Positions 1 through 10,122 of a DNA stretch of 64,000 nt are shown here, one piece after another. Both the position numbers and the translations under genes were made by a program. The stretch is from assembly GCA_001600615.1 (NCBI GenBank), contig BCKK01000002.1:3254809-3318808 (forward strand). Reading direction: 5' to 3'. Source of the DNA: Dioszegia crocea (lineage: Eukaryota; Basidiomycota; Tremellomycetes; Tremellales; Bulleribasidiaceae). A model generated the notes under the pieces. The model was not told the origin of the DNA. It made no database searches and was given only the letters and a program-made list of their open reading frames with translations. How positions within the stretch are numbered: position 1 is the first letter of the stretch; each line of letters opens with the position of its first letter.

Positions 1-540
1 AAGAACATTTCGTTCACTGTATGGGATGTTGGAGGACAGGACAAGATCAGGCCTTTGTGGAGACATTGTAAGCCTGATGTCCAGACAGTAGCTTACTTGG
101 AGACTTCCAGAACACACAGGGTATCATTTTCGTCGTAGACTCAAACGACAGGGAGCGAATCACCGAGGCGCGAGAGGAACGTGAGTGAACAAAATGCGCG
201 TTGTCACTTATATCCTAGTCCAACGTATGCTGAGCGAGGATGAGCTGCGGGACGCCCTTCTTCTGGTATTCGCCAACAAACAGGTGAGTTCCCAACACGC
301 GATTGTTCCATTCAGCTGCTTACTTCAAACAGGATCTGCCTAACGCCATGAACGCCGCCGAAATCACCGATAAGCTCGGCCTGCACTCTCTCCGACAGCG
401 GGCATGGTACATTCAAGCTGCATGTGCGACATCCGGCGACGGTCTTTACGAGGGATTGGAATGGGTAAGTCATATCACGTAGGGCTGAAGCCCAAGCTAA
501 CTATCAGCTCTCGACCAACCTCAAGAAGCGCGGCCAGTAA
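1..540 (+). CDS. ARF1: ADP-ribosylation factor (ARF) small GTPase, 3' part; 5' end outside window
   Basis: ARF GTPases recruit coat proteins and lipid-modifying enzymes to Golgi membranes. The window opens inside the coding sequence, in frame at base 1 ([20 protein letters not shown]: the switch-2 DVGGQ motif with its catalytic Gln). I read five exons: 1-67, 103-180, 219-283, 333-464 and 508-540. Spliced, they give [10 protein letters not shown], then the guanine-specificity motif [12 protein letters not shown], the SAK-like [11 protein letters not shown], and the C-terminus [10 protein letters not shown] before TAA at 538. This matches ARF1 closely and argues against ARL proteins, which diverge at the C-terminal helix. 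The N-terminal Gly2 myristoylation site and the P-loop are upstream of the window. Introns are 35-50 nt. The gene-poor repeat region begins immediately downstream. Confidence 0.93.
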
Positions 541-3164
541 ATAACGACAACCATAATTTTGGACATGTACCCTTTGGTGGGCATCGACTGTTTGTAGAAT
601 GTTCTCTCTTCGCTTCTCTCAGAATGGATCTCTGCTTCCCTATTCCCGCCACATCGAGTACTCAATTCTTAGCGACTCCATGGCGGTGTAATACCAACTA
701 TTTCAAGGATTGTGTCGGGACCTATAACCGATACAGTTATACCGGTGGGGCACTGACGAAGCTTTGTCCTTGTCGGACACCTGACATTGAATTACAGCGA
801 AGAACTGTGCTTCAACAGCACATCTACCAATCATCGATCACTCAAGGCACAGCACAGATGGTCAGACATGCATCATGCAGTACTAGCGGAAGGCACCGTA
901 AGCGACCGATCGGCTGACTACACCACTGAGGTCCGCGCGTTTGAGAGACAATAACCAAACGGGAAGTAATTCGCCGCAAACCTCAAAGCGGGGATCCACA
1001 TACTGTCAATACTTAATTGCCCGAGTAATTGCAGAGCGATATCAGCCAATGCGCGAACCCAAACAACCAGCTTTCCTCTTTGTGATCTGATCTCGCCGCA
1101 TCACATTTGGATAAGGATCTTCAACTCGCAGACGAGTATGCGACCTCGCTTCGACCGTCACGCGTATGTATCTTTTGCTTAACGGACTATCTGTCACCCG
1201 ATGTTGACTGCGTCGAGAGCCTACCTGACGTAAAAGGAAGTAGCGCTAAACACCAGCATGACTTCCAAGAATCGAACGAGCAACACCGGGCCTTCACTAC
1301 TCATTCCGGACAAGCCTCCACTGACTCGCTTGCTGTACCTTACCTTCCACCAAGATGCCCCGCGGATCCGCCCAAGCTGCCTGACATGCATAGACGTGAG
1401 CTGCCTGGTGCAATGTCTCTGTGCCATCATGACGAGTCCGGGTTCTTTCTCTGCCGGGACGTTTCTCGATACGATCATGGCGCATCACTAGGAGGCTACC
1501 GCTACAGCGACAGGGGACGAAGGTGCTATACAATTGCAGCCGGCGCCCGTACACATGTCACACGGGCACAGGGGCTTCATAATGGAGGAAGTTGCTCGGC
1601 CCACCTGTGTTGTTAGCCGTGTGTGTACCGGGCCGCGCATCAACGCAGCGGCTGATTGCCGACTCTGTCAGGAAAAGGGCTACATCTAACAGACTACCAA
1701 GAAAGGTCGCGACTCCAACTGTACGAAGGAAGAGGCAGCTGGCAACAGCCCAAGCAGACCATTCCAACTGCGCCGATCCCTTCATCGAAGGGTCGAGAGG
1801 AAGATCAGGCGGCAAATATGGTAATGAAGTATGCTCGACCTACGGATTGGTCTGAAACGAGGAATGGATGTCCAAAAAAAAAAAGCCGGCCACAACTACA
1901 GAAAACCCCAACAGCTGTCCATAGCTACTGGCGCTTGCCAGAAACTGCCACGGCCCCTTGCAGTAAGTGATATCCCAAGCTGGGATTCGAGGCGGTGGCA
2001 CCCGCGGACCTACACAAAATTGTGGACGCATTGCCAAGAGTACGTCACGTGGGACTGTGTATGACTGACAGGAAAATCTACGCTGTATGAGACCACACTC
2101 GTCATATTCTCGATGGCAGGATGGCCTCTGAAATCAACAAACAGGGCATGCGCAATGGGGTCTTTTGTCTTCGCGCCCATCTCACTTGCGCGCAATGAAC
2201 ATGCAGGGTGACTTAACGAACGATGAGGAAGAGGTTGACACAGCTCAAGCTGTCAATGAGATAGATATGGGTATCAGCTGGTAACATGCAAAGTCAAGAA
2301 GAACGAAGCAGGAGAAAAGGAGAGAGATCAGCGAGTTGAAATGATGGGGACGTCGAGAAGGACGCATCGCCGTAGGTTCGTCGCCGGCATGGCCCGTCAG
2401 CCCGCTCTGAGGCAGACACTCTGGATAAACTTCAAGTACGGAAGATATGGATGTAAGAGGTGAAGTCCGAATTGATTGGACCCGCTTGCCTCAGGATCTT
2501 GTGAAGGTTGTCGGATTTTGTTCTCACTGCTCCTCGTCGACTGATTTGGTTAGATTTACCATATCGTACCGAGATGACCGAAACATAGTACATATTGCAG
2601 GGTCGAAACGCTTTCTGCCAAGTGCTTTGAAGCTGAGACCGGCATATCAGCCCTGACGTCACTCACACTACCTTTTGCTTGTCATTGACCATAAGAGTAT
2701 ACATACAACCCCTACCACTCGTCTGATCATTGCCACTTGCTGCCGGTATCGATAGCGGAGGTCACAGCAGATGTATCGGCTTACCTCTCGCTACCGAGCT
2801 GGGGTCTCAAAAGGTGACAATGTTGAGCGTCATGTGTCTCTTGTCCACATCGAAACAAGCTTGTCACATATGTGGCCAGAGGAAATCAGCACGACCGACA
2901 AAAATTACAAGAGATTGTCAGGTAATGAACCATAATGCCATTTAACCTGATTATCGGACTGAAGACAGATTCGTCCGGTGTAGCGGTATACTCGCAAGGC
3001 CGCCGCGGAAGACAATCGGCGAACCTCTTTCGGTAGTAGCCTCCGTCCGCTGCATTTCTGCCCATGTCTCTATTGCGTCAGGCTGGCCTAGTGCCCGCTC
3101 CACGCATCCGATCCTAAACATTGCAGTCACCGACGCGTCGGGTTGATCAGCTGCTCCAGAGGCC

Positions 3165-3232
3165 GCGGGAATACCGCTATGTCAAAATAATGGGTACCAC
3201 ACTCAGGGAGTTAATCATCGTATATACACTGA
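3165..3232 (+). repeat. 69-bp repeat family, copy a
   Basis: Begins GCGGGAATACCGCT and continues through TGGGTACCACACTCAG to ATCGTATATACACTGA. It is the first clear plus-orientation copy in the desert, moderately diverged in its middle part (AGGGAGTTAATC where others have AGTGAGATGAGC). Confidence 0.75.
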
Positions 3233-3979
3233 GAGAGACGGCAGCTATAGGATTCAATCTTCACATTCAGTATCGGAATGACAGCACGATTCAGATGCGA
3301 GAGACGGCTTAAGTGCCAAAAGAAGGTAAGAAAGAGAACCGAGTCGGGTGAGCTCGAATCGCTGCATAGAGCTGTGTGTAGTAGAAGATATCGGATTTGT
3401 GCAACGCGAAGGCCGTCGAATGATGCGCTTCCGCAGTAGCATGTTGTGCTTCGAAAGGCCCTAAGCTGTATTGTATGAATACCGCTGCCATCGGAATAGT
3501 GAGCCGGTACATATGGACAGCAGGGCGTACACGTCACTGCAACATTGTAAACGACGACTGCCATCTTTTTGTCCCCTATCCCCACGAATTTCTTTTAACA
3601 CGTCAGTCTATCCCACTTTTGCCGGGGACGTAGTGCACATGGGGACGATATGCCCGCTGAAGGAATGCATGTTGTGTCACGACCACTCGGCCGGAATAGG
3701 TGACACGGCTACCGCTGATGGCACTTTATTAGACAATTCGTAAGCTTATGCCTTGGAGAAACCCTGATAGTCCTGAGTTTGGCGAGATTTTCGAAAAGGG
3801 GGATCAGTAATATCTGTTGGAATCTGATTAGCTAGTATAATGACACGTCAGAGATCTGTATTACGGAACTAGGTTTCCTCTTCATCTCATAGCTCTAGCT
3901 AGTGCTTCGACCTCTTTCTACTTTGTAATCTATTGCATATGGCTATTTCCCACACTATCCTCCTGTTAGGGTCGAGTAT

Positions 3980-4048
3980 GCGAGAGTACCGCTGTGCCAA
4001 AAGAATGGGTACCACACTCAGTGTGATGAGCATCTTGTATAAACTGTC
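3980..4048 (+). repeat. 69-bp repeat family, copy b
   Basis: GCGAGAGTACCGCTGTGCC, then AAAAGAATGGGTACCACACT, then GTGATGAGCATCTTGTATAA. Same order and spacing as copy a. The CGG half-site at the left edge is mutated to CGA here. Confidence 0.75.
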
Positions 4049-4379
4049 CATGATTCGCGCCCCGTCCTATAATTACCTGTCAGTGCACCTATCGATTCTC
4101 ACTTGTCGTCAGTGTCACGTCCGCTGACGCCAACTCAGAATCTACATGTCACGGTCTGTTTCTCCTGTCATTTAAAGCAGGCTTACAGAAGGCTTGGCCG
4201 AGAGGTTCCATTTGTATACACACACACAGAGAAATGTAGTCCGATAACTTCAATGTGCTGGCAATCAGCAAATGCGTCTAATCGGTGCACGATGAAAAAG
4301 AAAGAGACTCGCATGTGCTCAATCGGGATATCGTGAGATCATTCGGTAAGCAATCGACAGAAACAGAAGAGACATAGGT

Positions 4380-4449
4380 GCGGGAATACCGCTGTGCCAA
4401 AAGAATGGGTTCCACACTCACTGAGATGAGCATCGTATATATACTGACA
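4380..4449 (+). repeat. 69-bp repeat family, copy c
   Basis: Close to the family consensus: GCGGGAATACCGCTGTGCC, AAAAGAATGGGTTCCACACT, GAGATGAGCATCGTATATAT, ACTGACA. One of the best preserved copies, together with copy d. Confidence 0.8.
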
Positions 4450-6131
4450 ATAGGGTCTCCATACGCGTGAGAGGTCTTTACCCGCTATAGACCTAGCTCA
4501 CGCAATAATACCTTCGTAATACGATTGACGTGTCAGAGGTATCATGGGCTTACATATTCATGGGGCGTTGTGTGTACCCGCGCGATGAATATATAGGCAA
4601 GGGGCACCACTGTGTTGAGGCCTCTTGACACGCCAGCTATCAGAACTTCATCTTGCACGAAGAACTTTTATCTATGTCGAGCGACATGTTTAACCCGACT
4701 GGAGGTTGGATCAAGTGCCGGAGATTGAGCAGAATAACGAGGTGGGCGAGAGTGGAACAAACGTATGCACGGGAGATCTTGGGCATTGACGTCCAGTCGC
4801 ACCCAAGTCTAGACGTCGTGGTGAGGAGGAGCGTCAGGGCTCCTATCCTCCACAACGTGGCTGACACGTATTGTCATTTCAGGTATTAGTCAGATCTCAG
4901 TCTGCGGACTGACCTAGCAGTACTTGTACGTTGCAATACGAGTATCAGTTCATTGACTACAGGGTAGAATTTGACTGTGTGGTTGAATCGCTTTCCAAGA
5001 GCGTTGTTGAGGTTGTAGCAAACCTCAGTATACTGACGATAGATATGTTAAGAGCGATATCTAAACTACTCTTACTGAGACTGAGGCCAAATTTAGCCAT
5101 CTCCGGTGCCAAGTCACCCAACGGACAAGCACTCCGACACGGGTAGACACACACACACGGAAAACACATTCATGATCATCAAGTTACTGCTTAGTATCCG
5201 GTGATAGATAGTCAGGCAAGTCCATACTTTCTATCAGGAACTGCCCTGCTGACACAAAGTCCGAGTTGTGGGATTTGACCGTATGGGGTGATCGCTTCTC
5301 AGAGTGAGTGTTGCAGCTGGCTGTCTGGAACAAGACTCAGTATGCTGACGATAGAGAAGTTGGAAGCGATGTTTAAACTACTCTATCTACTGACCAGACT
5401 ATATACTGAAGACTAATGCCAAGTGCCAAGAAGTATCTAATCTATGATGTCAAACGTGCTATACTAAATGTCCAATCAACACCCTCGTCTCTTATCGAAC
5501 CACCATGCGTCCACCCTTGGCCCCAAGTTACCCAACGAATAGAACGCCGACACGGGTAGACATCCCGACACGGACACACATTCCGACACGAGTCAATCAA
5601 TCTAGCGGAATGTGATCGCTTGACTCGGATTCTACACCGCCAGTGTCAGCGATTACCGTGTAAACACAGCATAGTTTATGCACGCCCGCTAGACGACGTT
5701 TAAGCTTATTTTACCGGCAACGCCAAATCAGATAACCTGAGTCAGAAATAATCCTGCAAGAACTCTACATCCGATCAAATGAGCAACGTGCATTCACTGA
5801 CATGATTTTCTGCCCTATACCCTGACTGCCCTGTCTTGTCCTTCCAGTGGCTACTCTCTATCCTGTGAGATTCAATCGTGTGCTTGATTCGCCTGTTAAC
5901 CAGCTGTAACAAGACACAGTACTACCGACGATGAGGCTACACTAAATACTGATGACCATCGACAAGTGCCAAGAAGTGCCTGCCTTATCAAAGATTTGAA
6001 ATGTGCTGCACTAAAATTGGGGTCAGTAGGATCTTGACTCTCATTCACCACACGCGGCCATGCTCAGCCTTGAGGCGCTCAGCGGACAGACATCTCGCTA
6101 CCGGTAAGCATCCCGTCGAGGATGGAATATT

Positions 6132-6195
6132 GCGGCAATACCGCTTTACCCAAAAGGAAACCGATTTTACATTCAGCGAGATATGTATGTGGGAA
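6132..6195 (+). repeat. 69-bp repeat family, copy g (strongly decayed)
   Basis: GCGGCAATACCGCTTTACCC followed by a loosely matching CATTCAGCGAGATATGTATG. Only the left edge and the CAGnGAGAT core are recognisable. Confidence 0.45.
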
Positions 6196-6302
6196 TTGAC
6201 TGATGTGTGTTGGGCCGCTCGTAGTCAAGGGTATTGACTAGACTGATTGTTACTTGGGAATGGTCAGCTACTGTGAGAGCGGTGCATGAAGAACACACTT
6301 TG

Positions 6303-6357
6303 GGAATGATCAGCTACTGTAAGAGCGGTGATCTGATTCCCAAGGCCAACTAGCTGA
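6303..6357 (+). repeat. Left arm of a ~50-bp inverted repeat
   Basis: Contains CAGCTACTGTAAGAGCGGTG and, after a spacer, CCAACTAGCTGA. Read on the opposite strand it matches 7885-7935 at roughly 85 percent by eye. The segment just before it (6252-6283) is a direct near-copy of its first part (GGGAATGGTCAGCTACTGTG), so this sequence was duplicated before or after the inversion. Confidence 0.65.
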
Positions 6358-6385
6358 CTTATGGTGTGTCCGTGTCGGGATATCT

Positions 6386-6454
6386 GCGGGAATACCGCTG
6401 TCCCAAAAGAATGGGTACCACACTCAGTGAGATAAGCATCGTATATATACTGAC
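6386..6454 (+). repeat. 69-bp repeat family, copy d
   Basis: GCGGGAATACCGCTGTCCC, AAAAGAATGGGTACCACACT, CAGTGAGATAAGCATCGTAT, ATATACTGACA. It is preceded by GTGTCCGTGTCGGGAT (6366-6381), the reverse complement of the CCCGACACGGACAC motif of the neighbouring tandem units. Confidence 0.8.
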
Positions 6455-7051
6455 ACGAGTACTGCTAGCTAGTGTAATCAGACTGAGACCTAATTGGCAG
6501 CCTAGAAGTAATCTATGTACCAGCCTGGTTCAGTCTAAATCACAATCTAATGATAATGTCCGAGGTCTCAAACTAATGTCCTTTCCAGTCTCGCCTGCCT
6601 CGTTATCCAGCTCAGCCTCCAAAGAACCTGTCTGATACATCCGCCTGGTCATTGATGTCACTTGGCGAAACACTGACTCCAACAATTCCAGCTGAAATAA
6701 GACCATAGACAAGTTGGAAACGATGTCTAAACTACTTTTTTCTACTGACCTGACGATATACTGAAGCCTAATGCCAAGTGCCACGAAGTGTCTTATGTAT
6801 GTGATGCAAAGTGATATGCTAAGAGTCCACGAGCTTCCGTTCTCGGCGCCAAGTTACCCAACGGATAGATACTCCGATACGAGTAGGCATCCCGACGCGG
6901 ACAAAGATTCCAACAAATCAAGACACTCACCTACAGCTCGTTACCCGATAGTCGCTTCACGGTGAGATCTTGCCAATTCTTCAAGAAAAACCCGGGGCGA
7001 AGTATACCTGCATCTCGAAGACTAACACATTAGATTTGGAAGAGCAACTCT

Positions 7052-7081
7052 CCGGGAATACCGCTGTGTCAAAATAATCGG
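7052..7081 (+). repeat. 69-bp repeat family, copy f (truncated left end)
   Basis: CCGGGAATACCGCTGTGTCA then AAATAATCGG. Only the first ~30 bp of the element is present, and it breaks off 17 bp before the next copy begins, so two left ends lie in direct order here. Confidence 0.6.
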
Positions 7082-7097
7082 AGCTGACGCCATACAT

Positions 7098-7162
7098 GCG
7101 GGAATACCGCTGTGCCAAAAGCATGGGTACCACTCTCAGTGAGATGAGCATCGTATATGTAC
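7098..7162 (+). repeat. 69-bp repeat family, copy e
   Basis: GCGGGAATACCGCTGTGCC, AAAAGCATGGGTACCACTCT, CAGTGAGATGAGCATCGTAT. It is nearly full length and lies directly after truncated copy f. Confidence 0.78.
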
Positions 7163-7884
7163 TTGTATGAATGTAATCAACAATCAAGAGCATAACATCT
7201 GTTCGATCCGGCGCCGAGGCTGCATGTGAGTTTAGAGACGGAGGGGGTGTCGTTGATCATCGGTCTTCGGTACAGAATCTGGTCGGTAAGTCTCATCCCT
7301 TCAAGGTGATCCATGTCAGGGAGACTGCGTCTTCTTTCCCAGAGACTTATGCAAAGCCATCCTGCCAGACGGTCCATTAGTAGGTCTGTGTCCTCAGGTC
7401 CTAGATCGCCAACTGATGTTGTGCGAGGCTACTTACTCACTGATCTGCGGATGATCATCTACATTTGAAAGACTAATGACTGTGAGCATGCTATACGGAC
7501 GGACAAATACACAGATGCAGCTCCGATCGTCTCAAGGACGATGCTGAAGGTACAATGCTGAGCATGCTGATCGAGCGTCGTGCTCGTCTCGTCGTATATC
7601 TAACGTCTTCGCATCCAATCGACACTGCGAATAAGTCGCAGGCGTCCAAGTGTGAGACCTAGCTCGATTCGCCTCAAAGTTGGCCGTCTTCGAAGGTCTT
7701 CGACCCAATTGAGACCTGTGTCTCACCAAGTGATTACGGATGTTCGACAAGAACAGTCCGGAAGCTGGATTGAATCACATTGTAAGCGAGACTGGAGTCC
7801 AGGATAAGATCACAGTGCTAGGCTTGTCAATCAGGTCTCAGTCTATTCACCTTAGCTGGCAGTACTCGTACTCTGCGGTGAATC

Positions 7885-7935
7885 GATCAGCTAGTTGGCA
7901 TTGGAAAGCAGATTACCGCTCTTACAGTAGCTGGG
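7885..7935 (-). repeat. Right arm of the ~50-bp inverted repeat
   Basis: TCAGCTAGTTGGCATTGG, then GATTACCGCTCTTACAGTAG, the reverse complement of the left arm at 6303-6357. The two arms are 1.5 kb apart. The CAGCTAGTTG part occurs again at 8847-8856. Confidence 0.65.
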
Positions 7936-8074
7936 AATTCCTATGTACCAACCAGTCTGGCCGCTGACCTTGACTGCGAGCGGCCCAGCACACACAGGTC
8001 AGTGAGATCGAACACCGTCGACATATCAAGGCACATGTAGCAAATCACCATACAGGAAGTTTTGCCCGTCAGCG

Positions 8075-8142
8075 TCAGTATATACACTATGCCCATCTCA
8101 TTATGTTCAATGCCCTTGGTCCTAGCACAGCGGTATTCCCGC
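8075..8142 (-). repeat. 69-bp repeat family, copy h (inverted)
   Basis: On the plus strand this reads GTCAGTATATACACTATGCC up to CACAGCGGTATTCCCGC, the reverse complement of the family. The middle is diverged. Copies to the left lie in plus orientation and copies from here on are in minus orientation. Confidence 0.7.
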
Positions 8143-8190
8143 AACACACGGATAACAGCGTGAAGAATAAGTACGAGGATGGGTCATGAT

Positions 8191-8260
8191 GTCAGTACAT
8201 ACACGATGCTCATCTCCACTGAGTGTCGTGCCCGTGCCTTTGACATAGCGGTATCCCCTC
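8191..8260 (-). repeat. 69-bp repeat family, copy i (inverted)
   Basis: The plus strand reads GTCAGTACATACACGATGCT, then CATCTCCACTGAGTGTCGTG, then TTTGACATAGCGGTATCCCC, the reverse complement of the family. About 20 bp further on (8281-8302) a third inverted left end, TTTCGGCACACCGATATCCC, is present as a fragment. Confidence 0.68.
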
Positions 8261-10122
8261 ACATAACTGTCGATTATGTGTTTCGGCACACCGATATCCC
8301 CGCAATGCTTGCCGCTGTATCAGATACGTGAGAGGCTGCCTAGGGGAATGAGCGATTCGAATACCGATGGGAATCCTATAGGCCGGGGCCAGGCACAGGC
8401 GGTCTCAAATTGTTAGGGCTCTATGCATCTTCTCGTCGCAGAAATTCTATCATCTCCGGCGAGCGAGGGTTGCGGTGTCAGGACTGTCTTATCACTTTTT
8501 AAGCACCTCCTTGCCGTCCTTACTGAAAAGACCATCGAGCGTGTGGGCTATGGAGAAGTGTGGGCAACGCCCTGACATTACACGGATGGTGGGACCGGTG
8601 TTTCGCTAAGTGACATGGATGAGTAGACGGACCTCTGAGACACGTCATTTGAAAGCTGGGGTGGAGTGGCAAGGTTGTAACGAACATCGAGTTGAAACCT
8701 TGAACGCGAATAATGGTCCTTATTTCAGACTAGATCAAGCTGTCACCTGTACCAGTCTGGGGCTAGTCACTCAGTCTGAGGCTTGTCAGTCAGAGCCCAG
8801 TCTGTCTACTTGGCCAGCAGAACTCGTACAATGTATTGTATACGTCAGCTAGTTGACCATGAGGTTTTGATCACGTCTCGTAGGGTAGGTCCGTTTTCAT
8901 CACACACGGGTAATGATCAGTGTGCTATAGGCAAAGAGACCTTAAGATGGAGCGGTCTGACACACCTACCGCCATTCAAACAAAGCAGTCAAGACTGAAA
9001 ATAATCCGGCGACCCCGACGCCCCCTCTGCTCCATGGGCAACTATATTGGACGGTTACTCGTGGTGCGTCGCGCGGCATAATTCAGCCCAGGCGAATCGT
9101 GACCGTCTCAGTCAACTGGCATCTGAACATGCAGAGGATGTTACTATGCGTAATTCAGTACGTCTTCATTTGACCACAAATGGCCGGCTGAGTAGCGCAA
9201 CTTGCATCTATACTGAGGGAAGCAATGGTGAGGATGAGGCCACATCGGACTTGGCTTTGCGACACGGCAATCCATGACAGATGCATCATTTCGAAGTTTC
9301 GAGCAAATCCGTTGGGATTACCACGCAAAATCCCGCTCTTCTCAGAGTTAATATTCCCCAATCAGAACTAAAATCTGGTCCGGGCAGATAGTCTTGACTG
9401 GAAGTGACCGCATACTTAGTCAGTCCCCGGAAATGTGCTGTCGGCATTGGGTATGACAACCAAATAGCGATGAATGTCAGAATCTGGACCGAGGATCACT
9501 GGGTTGCCCTGAGTCTGTATGTAGGGCTCAGCGTCGCCGCTTCTGTCCCCTCTCCTGCAGCAAATGGGTGTCATACGCCCACCGCTCTCATCGCTCCCAA
9601 CTCAGAGCATTGCTCTATCATGCTTCCTCATCGATCACCATACATATCGAGACTCCAGTTGCCACAACCACCCCTTCATCCGACGATACTTGTTCTGTAT
9701 TGCTCTTATCTCTGTCTTCTCTTCATCTCGCCTCCGCTCTCGGTCTTGGTGACATCACTATGATCGTCCCGTGTCCCTTCTATTCACTTATCACGAGCGT
9801 GGTATCCAAATCCAGGGTGGGCGCGCAGTCGCATGGCGTGATCTGCTGTCAGCACAGTGTCCGCATGCTCACTGCTACACCTTCTCAATTGCCAGTGCTC
9901 AATTGCCAGTCGAAGTGGAGATCACCCAGGGTGGCACAGAAAGCCCATTGACCTGGACTACTCATCTCATTAGGCTTGGCTATAGTAGCAGAAGGAATAC
10001 ATTGATGTTCAATAAGGGCTATGGACGACAGAACTATGCGAGGCGCGTATCTTGGAGACTGGAGTCGACAGTGCTGATGATCGAGGCGCCAGAGATGCGC
10101 GAGACGGCTGTCGGGAGTCAGC

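Larger units (their letters stand above)
4885..6930 (+). repeat. Degenerate tandem array of roughly 600-bp composite units
   Basis: Four blocks repeat in the same order with many substitutions. One sub-motif is GTATACTGACGATAGA... followed by TTAAACTACT (near 5030, 5340, 5920 and 6700). A second is CCAAGTGCCAAGAAGTGTC-like (near 5415, 5965 and 6773). A third is CCAAGTTACCCAACGGATAG with CTCCGACACGGGTAGACAT (near 5107, 5525 and 6850). A fourth is TCAGTCTG...CAGTACTCGTAC (4890), with further copies outside the array at 7830 and 8790. Shared order implies a tandemly duplicated larger element, now decayed. I see no coding signature. Boundaries are approximate. Confidence 0.6.
541..10122. other. 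Gene-poor, repeat-bearing region of about 9.5 kb
   Basis: Between the ARF stop codon and the VID27 stop codon I find no supportable gene. Open frames here are short (none above 170 codons), many rely on non-ATG starts, and they do not join across consensus splice sites into recognisable proteins. This contrasts with the tight packing elsewhere. From about 2.9 to 8.9 kb the region holds dispersed and tandem degenerate repeats, listed separately. From 541 to about 2.9 kb, and from about 8.9 to 10.1 kb, I see nothing repeated apart from a doubled 14-mer, CTCAATTGCCAGT, near 9885-9912 in the VID27 3' flank. No intact transposase, reverse transcriptase or integrase motif is readable. It could be decayed transposon DNA, a small pericentromeric or centromeric segment, or an old breakpoint. 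Confidence 0.7.

Noticed and set aside
1107..1616. 169-codon open frame in the desert
   Set aside because: Begins with TTG, has no recognisable domain, overlaps several other equally long frames on both strands, and does not extend by splicing.
3121..8147. Recurrent peptide REYRCAKRMGTTL in several short frames, suggesting a repeated gene
   Set aside because: It is the translation of the 69-bp DNA repeat. Copies differ at all codon positions and include stops and frame breaks, so it is a DNA repeat rather than a protein repeat.
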